In this document: one piece after another, positions 1-5,890 of the stretch | Position numbering within the stretch: position 1 is the stretch's first letter | Layout of the letters: each line of letters starts with the position of its first letter | Source of the DNA: Actinomycetota bacterium | GTDB lineage: Bacteria; Actinomycetota; Geothermincolia; Fen-727; Anoxymicrobiaceae | NCBI GenBank assembly: GCA_016649525.1 | Contig: JAENXM010000099.1 | Coordinates: 1 to 6,443, forward strand | DNA length: 6,443 nucleotides | Direction: 5' to 3' | Made by a program: the position numbers and the translations under genes | Notes under the pieces: model-generated | Told to the model about the DNA's origin: nothing | Databases searched by the model: none | Seen by the model: only the letters and a program-made list of their open reading frames with translations

Positions 1-464
1 CCGCTGCTACCAGTTCACGGCGGTGGACTCTTTCACCCGCTTGAGCTTCATACGCATCTACGGGAGTGTCTCCTCCGGCTGCGGGGAGAAGTTTCTCTCC
101 GAGCTTACGGAGTTCATGCCCTTCCCAATAATGGGTATCCAGACGGACAACGGGAGCGAATACCTGAAGCGCTTCGATAAGGCCTGCGAGGAGGTGGGAA
201 TAGAGCACTACTTCACCCACCCCAACTGCCCGAAGGAGAACGCACGTGTGGAGCGTAAGATCCAGACGACCAAGTACGAGCTGTGGGACTACAGGGATGG
301 TTACGCCGTGGAAGAGCTCAACCGGGTAGCCGATGAGGGGAACGAGTCATACAATCACTTCAGGCCACACCAAAGCCTTAGTTACCTGACACCGGTGGAG
401 TTCTGCGAGTCATGAAGGGATGAGAGCAAGCATGGGGACAAAGTGTTCACGATGTAGTGGACCA
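1..464 (+). mobile_element. Right-hand part of an IS481/IS3-like insertion sequence
   Basis: The stretch holds the 3' part of a DDE transposase gene followed by about 50 nt of non-coding sequence that looks like an IS end. The segment from 436 to 464 reads GGACAAAGTGTTCACGATGT and then AGTGGACCA. Read inward from the end this begins TGGTCC, which fits the 5'-TG...CA-3' tips usual in IS3/IS481-type elements. The left end lies outside the window, so the inverted repeat cannot be matched. The exact boundary is therefore a guess: a CA at 468-469 would also do. The operon promoter starts about 10 nt beyond the proposed end. Confidence 0.6.
2..415 (+). CDS. IS481/IS3-family DDE transposase, C-terminal part (5' end outside window)
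   Basis: This is the catalytic integrase core (rve-type RNase H fold) of an insertion-sequence transposase, which cuts and joins the element's ends. The frame is open to the left edge, so the N-terminal helix-turn-helix part is missing only because the window begins here. All three catalytic acids are visible. The first Asp is in FTAVDSFTR (codon 26-28). The second is in the motif QTDNGSEY (146-148). The Glu is in NARVERKIQTT (251-253), 34 residues after the second Asp, as is usual for the family. The end, with YNHFRPHQSL followed by LTPVEF, is typical of IS481/IS3 transposases. The stop is TGA at 413-415. Nothing in the visible part is broken, so the gene may be intact. The split between IS481 and IS3 group 'orfB' cannot be settled from this fragment. 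Confidence 0.88.
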   Translation, partial: RCYQFTAVDSFTRLSFIRIYGSVSSGCGEKFLSELTEFMPFPIMGIQTDNGSEYLKRFDKACEEVGIEHYFTHPNCPKENARVERKIQTTKYELWDYRDGYAVEELNRVADEGNESYNHFRPHQSLSYLTPVEFCES

Positions 465-474
465 GCGCATCCCG

Positions 475-503
475 TTGCCTCCTGCCTGTCTGTTATATAT
501 ACT
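475..503 (+). promoter_or_regulatory. Sigma70-type promoter of the thiamine operon
   Basis: A -35 box TTGCCT (475-480; TTG and C match consensus) and a -10 box TATACT (498-503; five of six match) are separated by exactly 17 nt. Transcription would start near 510, about 10 nt before the outer helix of the riboswitch, which is the expected arrangement. The surrounding bases (491-520) are distinctly AT-rich in an otherwise GC-rich window. The -35 box sits only about 10 nt outside the probable IS end. Confidence 0.65.
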
Positions 504-519
504 TAAACGTGAAAACAGA

Positions 520-636
520 ATATCGCCTGAGCCACGGGAGTCCGTGTTGCGGGCTGAGAGGGCGGGCGTGACCCGTCGACCGGAGGAACCTGAAATAGGT
601 AATGCTAGCGTAGGGAGAGTCATAGGTTGACGATAT
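520..636 (+). ncRNA. TPP riboswitch (THI element)
   Basis: The conserved TPP aptamer blocks are present in order. P2 pairs ACGGG (534-538) with CCCGT (572-576). A short P3 (CCG 542-544 with CGG 550-552) precedes the pyrimidine-binding CTGAGAG (554-560). The pyrophosphate-binding half follows: GGAACCTGA (585-593), then GGTAATGC (598-605) and AGCGTAGGGAG (607-617). An extended P1 closes it: ATATCG (520-525) pairs perfectly with CGATAT (631-636), and CCT (526-528) can pair with AGG (624-626). TPP is the end product of the genes downstream, so this should be an OFF switch. Together with the terminator just after it, the mechanism is most likely premature transcription termination. The aptamer core is about 533-617; the wider limits include P1. 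Confidence 0.95.
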
Positions 637-667
637 GGCCGAGCCAAACGGTGGCTCGGTTTTTTTA
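637..667 (+). terminator. Intrinsic terminator of the TPP riboswitch expression platform
   Basis: CCGAGCCA (639-646) pairs perfectly with TGGCTCGG (652-659) around a 5-nt loop, and seven T residues follow (660-666). Two further G-U pairs can extend the base. It lies directly after riboswitch helix P1 and 25 nt before the thi4 start codon, so it is the attenuator used when TPP is bound. The 3' arm can alternatively pair with 527-534 in the aptamer's 5' strand (CTGAGCCA, one base different from the terminator 5' arm). This gives a plausible antiterminator. Confidence 0.9.
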
Positions 668-679
668 GTCGATACGCCG

Positions 680-685
680 AGGAGG
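680..685 (+). promoter_or_regulatory. Ribosome binding site that fixes the thi4 start
   Basis: AGGAGG lies 6 nt before ATG 692. This rules out the longer in-frame start at 635, which falls inside the terminator. The nearer ATG at 687 is out of frame. Confidence 0.85.
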
Positions 686-691
686 TATGGG

Positions 692-1483
692 ATGCCGCTT
701 TCAGAGATAGAAGTGACAAGGGGGATACTGGAGGGGTTCAGCCGCGATTTTCTCGAGTGTCTGTCACTCGATGTCGCTATAGCAGGCGGTGGCCCCGCGG
801 GGATGACGGCCGCCTATTTCCTGGCCCGCGAGGGGTTCAAGGTCGCCATCTTCGAGCGTAACCTGCACGTGGGCGGAGGCATGTGGGGAGGCGGGATGCT
901 CTTCCCCCGCATAATCATCCAGGAGGAAGCCGTTGATATAGTGCGCGGCTTCGGGGTGCGGCTCGAGCCTTTCCACGAGGGCTACTACGTGGGTGACTCC
1001 GTCGAGACCGTCTCCAAGTGCACCGCCGCGGCGCTTGACGCGGGTGCGCGCGTATGGGTCGGGGTCTCGGTAGAGGATGTGATGATACGGGAGGATGACA
1101 GGGTGACCGGGGTTGTCCTCAACTGGAGGGCGGTGGAGCTCGCGCAGATGCACGTCGATCCGCTTGCCGTCGAGGCAAAGGCGGTCATGGATGCTACGGG
1201 CCACGAATGCGATGTCGTGCGGACGGTCGAGCGGAAGATTCCGGGATGCCGCCTTATGAGCACGACCGGCAGCGTGGTCGGCGAGAAGCCGATGTGGTCC
1301 GAGGTCGGGGAGAAGGAGATAATCGACAACACCAGGGAGGTGTACCCGGGGCTGCTCGTAGCCGGCATGGCGACGAACGCGGTCTTTGGCTCGCCCCGTA
1401 TGGGCGCGATCTTCGGGGGGATGTTCTTATCTGGGAAGAAGGCCGCGGAAGTAGCGGCAGAGATGGTGCAGACCAGGAGTTGA
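692..1483 (+). CDS. thi4: Sulfide-dependent ADP-thiazole synthase (Thi4 family)
   Basis: Makes the adenylated thiazole carboxylate precursor of thiamine (ADT) from NAD, glycine and a sulfur donor, in the cytoplasm with iron. The 263-residue protein closely follows archaeal Thi4. It has a dinucleotide-binding GGGPAG (32-37), FERN (54-57), then GGGMWGGGMLFP (61-72), and the C-terminal EVYPGLLVAGMATNAVFGSP with RMGAIFGGMFLSG. The position that in yeast Thi4 is the sacrificial cysteine is here His154, in MHVDPL. This matches methanogen enzymes, which use free sulfide and turn over many times. ATG 692 is chosen because of the AGGAGG 6 nt upstream. It is the first gene after the riboswitch, with thiE 7 nt downstream. 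No ThiG, ThiS, ThiF, ThiH or ThiO is present, so this enzyme is probably the only thiazole route in this operon. Family assignment is secure; sulfide use is inferred from the His. Confidence 0.95.
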   Translation: MPLSEIEVTRGILEGFSRDFLECLSLDVAIAGGGPAGMTAAYFLAREGFKVAIFERNLHVGGGMWGGGMLFPRIIIQEEAVDIVRGFGVRLEPFHEGYYVGDSVETVSKCTAAALDAGARVWVGVSVEDVMIREDDRVTGVVLNWRAVELAQMHVDPLAVEAKAVMDATGHECDVVRTVERKIPGCRLMSTTGSVVGEKPMWSEVGEKEIIDNTREVYPGLLVAGMATNAVFGSPRMGAIFGGMFLSGKKAAEVAAEMVQTRS

Positions 1484-1490
1484 GGCAGCA

Positions 1491-2156
1491 ATGTCCAGGC
1501 GGCCTGACTGGGTACAGCTGGCGAAGTTTATAGTCATAATGTCCGGGGGAGGCGCTCCCGGGAGGACGCACGAGGACGTTGCTATTGCGGCTCTTAAAGC
1601 CGGGTGCCGGGCTGTTCAGCTCCGCGATAAGGATATGGCTGACCGTGATTTCGCCGAGATTGCGAGGAGGATCAAAGATGCATGCGGGAATGTCGGGGCG
1701 CTTCTTTTCATAAACGACAGGGTTGACGTGGCGGCCGTCGTTGGCTGCGACGGCGTGCACCTCGGCGTGTATGACCTCGAGGTTGCTGATGCGCGCAGGG
1801 TGCTCGGGCCCGACGCGATAATCGGCTACTCCCCGGAGGGGATAGAGGACGCGCGGCGTGCTGTGAAAGAGAGCGCCGATTATCTGGGGATCGGTCCTGT
1901 CTTCAGGACTCCTTCCAAGGAAGACGCCGGAGAGCCAATCGGACCGGAGGGGCTTGCATCCCATTGCCGTGAGTTCACAGTGCCCGTCATCGCCGTAGGT
2001 GGTATAGACGCGGGGAATGCCGCATCAGCGCTGGCCGCCGGAGCAGTGGGAATCGCTGTAGTATCCGCGGTATCCGCGGCATCCGACATGGATGAGGCAG
2101 CGCGTGAGTTGTTGAAGAGCATCGAGGATGTGCCGGTTGAACCGGCGACTGAATAG
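1491..2156 (+). CDS. thiE: Thiamine-phosphate synthase ThiE
   Basis: Joins HMP-PP to thiazole phosphate (or its carboxylate form) to give thiamine phosphate, releasing pyrophosphate. The 221-residue TIM barrel has the family motifs in order. These are the pyrophosphate/Mg-binding QLRDKD (43-48), FINDRVDVA (73-81), DGVHLG (87-92), IIGYS (110-114), YLGIGPVF followed by TPSK (131-143), and the phosphate-binding AVGGI (168-172) with GIAVVSAVSAA near the C-terminus. The family's TPTK is TPSK here, a mild change. Start is ATG 1491; AGGAG at 1475-1479 overlaps the end of thi4 and is rather far (11 nt), so the exact start is a little uncertain. The gene stands 7 nt after thi4 and 18 nt before thiC, so it is certainly in the same transcript. 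It is a stand-alone ThiE, not a ThiDE fusion. Confidence 0.94.
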   Translation: MSRRPDWVQLAKFIVIMSGGGAPGRTHEDVAIAALKAGCRAVQLRDKDMADRDFAEIARRIKDACGNVGALLFINDRVDVAAVVGCDGVHLGVYDLEVADARRVLGPDAIIGYSPEGIEDARRAVKESADYLGIGPVFRTPSKEDAGEPIGPEGLASHCREFTVPVIAVGGIDAGNAASALAAGAVGIAVVSAVSAASDMDEAARELLKSIEDVPVEPATE

Positions 2157-2174
2157 AGATCCGGAGGGATTCAA

Positions 2175-3485
2175 GTGGGTGGCAACAAGACACTCATTGA
2201 GAGGTTGAAAGAGGGGAAGATACCCGAGGCGCTCGAGAGAGCGGCGAAGGATGAGCCGCTGGATGTGGAGAGCATTGCGGCTGAGGTCGTTTCCGGCACA
2301 GCCGTCTTCACACTCAATTCGATGAGAGAGCTCGAGCGCCCGTGTGCCGTGGGAAAGGGTCTGCGCACCAAGGTGAACGCGAACATCGGTACTTCAGCCG
2401 ACAAGGCCGACCTCTCGTTCGAGCTGGCCAAGCTCGACGCGGCCGTCGAGGCGGGCGCCGATACGGTCATGGACCTTTCCACCGGGGGTGACATAGACGC
2501 GGTCAGGAAGCGCATAGTTGCCGAGTCCGCGGTCCCGATAGGAACGGTGCCGATATACCAGGCCGCGATAGAGTCACAGGCGAAGTACGGGAGCATAGTC
2601 CAGATGAAAGCAGACGACATGTTCGAGGCGATAGAGCGCCACGCGGCCGACGGCGTCGATTTTGTCACCGTCCACTGCGGCGTGACCACCCGCTCGCTCT
2701 CGTGTCTGGAGGCGACCGGCAGGCTCGCCGACATAGTGAGCCGCGGCGGCGCGTTCCTCTCCGGCTGGATAATCTACAACGAGAGGGAGAACCCTCTCTA
2801 CGAGGACTTCGACAGGCTGATCGAGATCGCACGCCGCTACGACCTGACCCTGAGCCTGGGGGACGGGTTCCGCCCCGGCGCGGTGAAGGATGCCACGGAC
2901 AGCGCACAGATACAGGAGCTCATCACCCTTGGCGAGCTCGTGTCGCGCTGCAGGGAGGCGGGTGTCCAGGCGATGGTCGAGGGGCCAGGGCACATACCGA
3001 TAGACCAGGTCACCGAGAACGTGAAGCTCGCCAAGGAGATATGCAGGGGAGCCGCTTTCTACGTGCTCGGTCCGATCGTGACGGACGTCGCGCCGGGTTA
3101 CGACCACATCGTCGCCGGGATAGGTGGCGCTATCGCCGCCTCGGCGGGAGCCGATTTCCTCTGCTATGTGACACCGCGAGAGCACCTGGGGCTTCCGGAG
3201 GTCGAGGATGTCAGGGAGGGCGTTATGGTGACGCGCATAGCGGCGCACGCTGCAGACCTGGCGAAAAACCCCGACTACTTTATGGAGTGGGACAACGAGA
3301 TGTCCAGGGCGCGCAAGTCGCTCAAGTGGGAGAAGCAGGTCGAGCTGGCGCTCGATTCCAGGCGCGCGGGCGGTGTGCTCGAGGAGTGCGGTGTTTCCGA
3401 TAACAAGGGCTGTACCATGTGCGGCGAGTTCTGTGCCATGAAGTTCATCTCGAATTACCTCGATTCCGGGCAGGGGCGTTGCTGA
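2175..3485 (+). CDS. thiC: Phosphomethylpyrimidine synthase ThiC (short form)
   Basis: Radical-SAM enzyme that rearranges aminoimidazole ribotide (AIR) into HMP-P, the pyrimidine half of thiamine, using a [4Fe-4S] cluster. The 436-residue protein is the compact form lacking the N-terminal domain of E. coli-type ThiC (over 600 residues). Visible motifs are NANIGTS (68-74), DLSTGGDI (100-107), VHCGVT (167-172), SLGDGFRPG (227-235), EGPGH (269-273) and APGYDHI (306-312); the last two carry likely zinc-ligand His residues. The C-terminal cluster motif is C413-x2-C416-x3-C420, one residue tighter than the C-x2-C-x4-C of the E. coli and Caulobacter enzymes. Start is GTG 2175, supported by GGAGGG (2163-2168) 6 nt upstream. 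The 3' end overlaps thiL by 7 nt. The oxygen-sensitive cluster fits an anaerobe. Confidence 0.96.
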   Translation: MGGNKTLIERLKEGKIPEALERAAKDEPLDVESIAAEVVSGTAVFTLNSMRELERPCAVGKGLRTKVNANIGTSADKADLSFELAKLDAAVEAGADTVMDLSTGGDIDAVRKRIVAESAVPIGTVPIYQAAIESQAKYGSIVQMKADDMFEAIERHAADGVDFVTVHCGVTTRSLSCLEATGRLADIVSRGGAFLSGWIIYNERENPLYEDFDRLIEIARRYDLTLSLGDGFRPGAVKDATDSAQIQELITLGELVSRCREAGVQAMVEGPGHIPIDQVTENVKLAKEICRGAAFYVLGPIVTDVAPGYDHIVAGIGGAIAASAGADFLCYVTPREHLGLPEVEDVREGVMVTRIAAHAADLAKNPDYFMEWDNEMSRARKSLKWEKQVELALDSRRAGGVLEECGVSDNKGCTMCGEFCAMKFISNYLDSGQGRC

Positions 3486-4465
3486 GCGAGACTGAGATCA
3501 TAGCGTTAATAAGGGATATGTCTCCAGACTACGTGCCAGGGGCGGAGGTCCCTATCGGCGATGACGCCGCGGCTTTTCACTTCACGGGCGGACTGGTCCT
3601 TCTCACCACTGATTCCATCTTTGAAGGAGTTCACTTCAATGTACCGCCCTTCCACATCTCTGATGTCGGCTGGAAGGCGATGGCCGCGGGGGTGAGCGAC
3701 ATAGCAGCGATGGGCGGCGAGCCCTCCTGCGCGCTTCTGTCTCTTGCCTTCTCCGGCCCCCCCGATGAGGGGGAGGTCCGTTCCCTGATAGGCGGCGTCC
3801 TGGAGATGCTCTCCTCCTGCAACTGCGCCCTCATCGGAGGCGACGTCTGCCGCTCCCCGAAAGGTCTTGCTCTTACAGTGACGATTGCCGGCACACCTCC
3901 ACCGGGCGGGCCGGTCCTGCGCTCGGGCGCGAAGGAGGGAGACATCATAGGCATTACCGGGAGCGCCGGGGAATCAACTGCGGGGCTCTACATACTGCAG
4001 CGGAAAAGTGACGAACTGAGGGCAAGGTACCCGCGTGTTGTCGAGGCGCACCTCCGCCCGAGGCCAAGGGTGAAAGCCGGCGCCCTGCTGGCGTCCTGCG
4101 GGGCTACCGCCATGGAGGACGTGAGCGACGGCTTGGCCGCCGACCTCCGCCATATATGCGATGAGAGCCGACTCGGCTGCGAGATAGAGGAGCGACTGGT
4201 GCCGCTCGAAGATGATTTAAGGGCGCTTGCGGGAGAAGTCGGCGAGGACCCTTTGAATTGGGCACTGTCTGGAGGCGAGGACTACGAACTCCTCTTCACC
4301 GCGCCGCCCGGGCGGTTCGACGAGGCCGTCAGGTGCCTGGTGGACCACGGGATCCAGGGGTGCCGCCTTGGTGTAACGAGGTCGGCTGGTGAAGGACGAT
4401 TCCTGGTCAAGGAAAGTGGCGAGCTGCTGAATCTTGAGGGAGTTGGGTACGATCACTTCGCCTAA
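3479..4465 (+). CDS. thiL: Thiamine-monophosphate kinase ThiL
   Basis: Phosphorylates thiamine phosphate with ATP to thiamine diphosphate, the active cofactor and the riboswitch ligand. The 328-residue protein (usual family length about 320-350) shows the PurM/AIRS-like fold motifs: GDDAA (27-31), TTDSIFEGVHF (43-53), KAMAAGVSDIAAMGGEP (66-82), IGGDVC (119-124), EDVSDGL (213-219) and SGGEDYELLFT (264-274). It ends in GYDHF, typical of the family. The likely start is TTG 3479, within the last codons of thiC, with a weak SD AGGGG (3472-3476) nearby; CTG 3482 is possible. Starting further upstream would add an unrelated stretch encoded in the thiC cysteine motif region. The 7-nt overlap with thiC suggests coupled translation. 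In some Actinobacteria thiL also lies near rpmB, as here. Confidence 0.94.
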   Translation: MLSETEIIALIRDMSPDYVPGAEVPIGDDAAAFHFTGGLVLLTTDSIFEGVHFNVPPFHISDVGWKAMAAGVSDIAAMGGEPSCALLSLAFSGPPDEGEVRSLIGGVLEMLSSCNCALIGGDVCRSPKGLALTVTIAGTPPPGGPVLRSGAKEGDIIGITGSAGESTAGLYILQRKSDELRARYPRVVEAHLRPRPRVKAGALLASCGATAMEDVSDGLAADLRHICDESRLGCEIEERLVPLEDDLRALAGEVGEDPLNWALSGGEDYELLFTAPPGRFDEAVRCLVDHGIQGCRLGVTRSAGEGRFLVKESGELLNLEGVGYDHFA

Positions 4466-4484
4466 GCAAAGTCGCGGCAGAAGC

Positions 4485-5333
4485 GTGGGCACGAATAGTT
4501 ACTCGCCGAGGGTGGCGCTCACGATCGCCGGGCTCGACCCGTCAGGCGGTGCGGGGATAATCGCCGATGTAAGGACGTTTAACGCGTTTAGTGTATACCC
4601 GATGGCGGTCGCGTGCTCGCTGACGTACCAGAGCACGAGGGGTCTGCTCGGACGGCATGACCTCCCCCCTGATGTCGTCGAAAGGCAGCTGGAGACGCTG
4701 CTCCGGGACAGGAAGCCGGATGCGTTAAAGACCGGTGTGCTCGGAAAAGCGGATACCATCATCGAGGTGGCCCGCCTTTACAGGAAGCACACCCTGGCGA
4801 GACTGGTGGTCGACCCCGTGGCTGCCAGCGGCGACAGGAGACCGCTTCTTGAAGAGGAGGGCTTCGAGGCGCTGGTCGAGCGCCTCCTTCCACTTGCGGC
4901 ACTGGTCGTGCCTAACCTCGATGAGACGTCTCTCATCTGCGGCTTCGATGTCTTCGACGTGAACGATATGAAGGCGGCCGCATTGTTCATCACGAAGATG
5001 GGCGCGGGGGCAGTCCTTGTAACCGGCGCCAGGGTCGAGGAGCGGGGTCGGCAGGTGGCTGCCGACGTGTTCTTCGACGGCCACGGTTACAGGGTAATGA
5101 CATCTCCGTGGATAGAGGGCGACCGGGTGCACGGGACCGGCTGCGTCCTTTCAGCGGCGATAACCGCGTCTCTTGCGCTCGGCAGGGACCTGGGAGGCGC
5201 GGTAATCAGGGGCAGGAACTTTGTGCGAACAGCTTTGGAAAGGCCGGTTTCGCCAGGGGCCGGCGTACCCTGCGCGGACCCTTGGGCGGCCCGCCGCGGT
5301 CTGAAGGGAGAAAAGCGAAGGGGGAAGGAGTGA
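4485..5333 (+). CDS. thiD: Hydroxymethylpyrimidine (phosphate) kinase ThiD
   Basis: Ribokinase-family enzyme that phosphorylates HMP-P (and usually HMP) to HMP-PP for ThiE. From GTG 4485 the protein has 282 residues. Motifs are AGLDPSGGAGIIAD (15-28), the substrate-region Gln49 in TYQST, DPVAASGD (110-117), the VPNLDE signature (142-147), VTGAR (179-183) and the anion-hole HGTGC (216-220). The usual KxGML is KTGVL, with Val85 where many bifunctional ThiD enzymes have Met. The C-terminal 14 or so residues are very basic (RRGLKGEKRRGKE). They coincide with the purine-rich ribosome binding region of the next gene. The start is uncertain: GTG 4485 has only a weak SD, while TTG 4434 and TTG 4443, inside thiL, and GTG 4512 are alternatives. 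The last four bases overlap the next gene (GTGA). Confidence 0.93.
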   Translation: MGTNSYSPRVALTIAGLDPSGGAGIIADVRTFNAFSVYPMAVACSLTYQSTRGLLGRHDLPPDVVERQLETLLRDRKPDALKTGVLGKADTIIEVARLYRKHTLARLVVDPVAASGDRRPLLEEEGFEALVERLLPLAALVVPNLDETSLICGFDVFDVNDMKAAALFITKMGAGAVLVTGARVEERGRQVAADVFFDGHGYRVMTSPWIEGDRVHGTGCVLSAAITASLALGRDLGGAVIRGRNFVRTALERPVSPGAGVPCADPWAARRGLKGEKRRGKE

Positions 5334-5890
5334 GAACAGGGCTGATAAGCGACACGCACGGTGACCCCGCGGCGTGGGAGAAGGCCCTTGGAGTGCTGGG
5401 GGACCTCGACCTCGTGCTGCACGCGGGTGACGTGCTCTACCACGGTGTTTTCAATCCGATACTCCCGACCTATGAACCCAGGCGTCTAGCTGACGTGCTG
5501 AACGCTTTTCCTATCCCGTGCATGCACGCAAGAGGAAACTGCGACTCGGAGGTCGACCAGCTCGCGCTCGACAATCACATTCTCTCGGATTTCGCCTTCG
5601 CGAGCGTTGAGGGGACGAGGATACTCGTGTGTCACGGTCACAAGCACAGCGAACAGGAGCTCACGAAGCTGGCCTCCCGCGCGAAGGTCCACTTGGTACT
5701 ACGCGGCCACACCCACGAGCCGGGGATACTCCTGATCGACGGTGTCACGATCGTCAACCCCGGAAGCTGCTCGCTTCCCAAGCAGGAGCGCCAGGTCCCC
5801 ACCGTGGGATTGCTGGAGGATGAGAAGATAAAGATATTCGATATCGATTCAGGGGTTGTTTACACGGAAGGTGAGCTGCCCCGGGTTTAA
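5330..5890 (+). CDS. YfcE/MJ0936-type metallophosphoesterase
   Basis: A small calcineurin-like phosphoesterase of 186 residues, the normal size for this family. It has the full set of metal-binding motifs: SDTH (7-10), HAGD (31-34), ARGNCD (67-72), CHGH (101-104), RGHTH (125-129) and NPGS (143-146). It should be a soluble two-metal (Mn or similar) phosphodiesterase; no signal peptide or membrane segment is seen. GTG 5330 is chosen because it forms a GTGA overlap with the thiD stop, has AAGGGGG (5318-5324) 5 nt before it, and places SDTH at residue 7 as in relatives. Its tight coupling to thiD suggests a role in thiamine metabolism. One possibility is cleavage of the pyrophosphate of the Thi4 product ADT. 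That is inference only; family members act on varied or unknown substrates and this could be a passenger. Confidence 0.9.
   Translation: MRTGLISDTHGDPAAWEKALGVLGDLDLVLHAGDVLYHGVFNPILPTYEPRRLADVLNAFPIPCMHARGNCDSEVDQLALDNHILSDFAFASVEGTRILVCHGHKHSEQELTKLASRAKVHLVLRGHTHEPGILLIDGVTIVNPGSCSLPKQERQVPTVGLLEDEKIKIFDIDSGVVYTEGELPRV

Noticed and set aside
635..691. Longer thi4 starting at ATG 635
   Set aside because: The extension is encoded by the terminator hairpin and T-run, and a strong ribosome binding site precedes ATG 692.
447..719. Minus-strand open frame of 90 codons across the leader
   Set aside because: It lies over the promoter, riboswitch and terminator, which explain the sequence; the protein is Ser/Arg-rich without any family motif.
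985..1964. Long minus-strand open frames opposite thi4 and thiE (985-1491, 1254-1964)
   Set aside because: They are mirror frames of GC-rich coding genes, with low-complexity Ser/Pro/Arg composition and no motifs.
2061..2078. Tandem 9-bp repeat GTATCCGCG in thiE
   Set aside because: It encodes VSAVSA in a normal-length ThiE segment, so there is no sign of an expansion; probably chance codon repetition.
2574..3403. Long open frames opposite and out of frame with thiC (minus 2574-3248, plus 2702-3403)
   Set aside because: The thiC motifs occupy the whole stretch in one frame; the other frames give Arg/Gly-rich products without recognisable domains.
3419..3478. Upstream extension of ThiL starting inside thiC
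   Set aside because: The extra residues come from the thiC cysteine motif read in another frame and are absent from the ThiL family.
5108..5329. N-terminal extension of the phosphoesterase within thiD
   Set aside because: It would shift SDTH far from the N-terminus and overlap conserved thiD sequence; GTG 5330 with the GTGA overlap fits far better.
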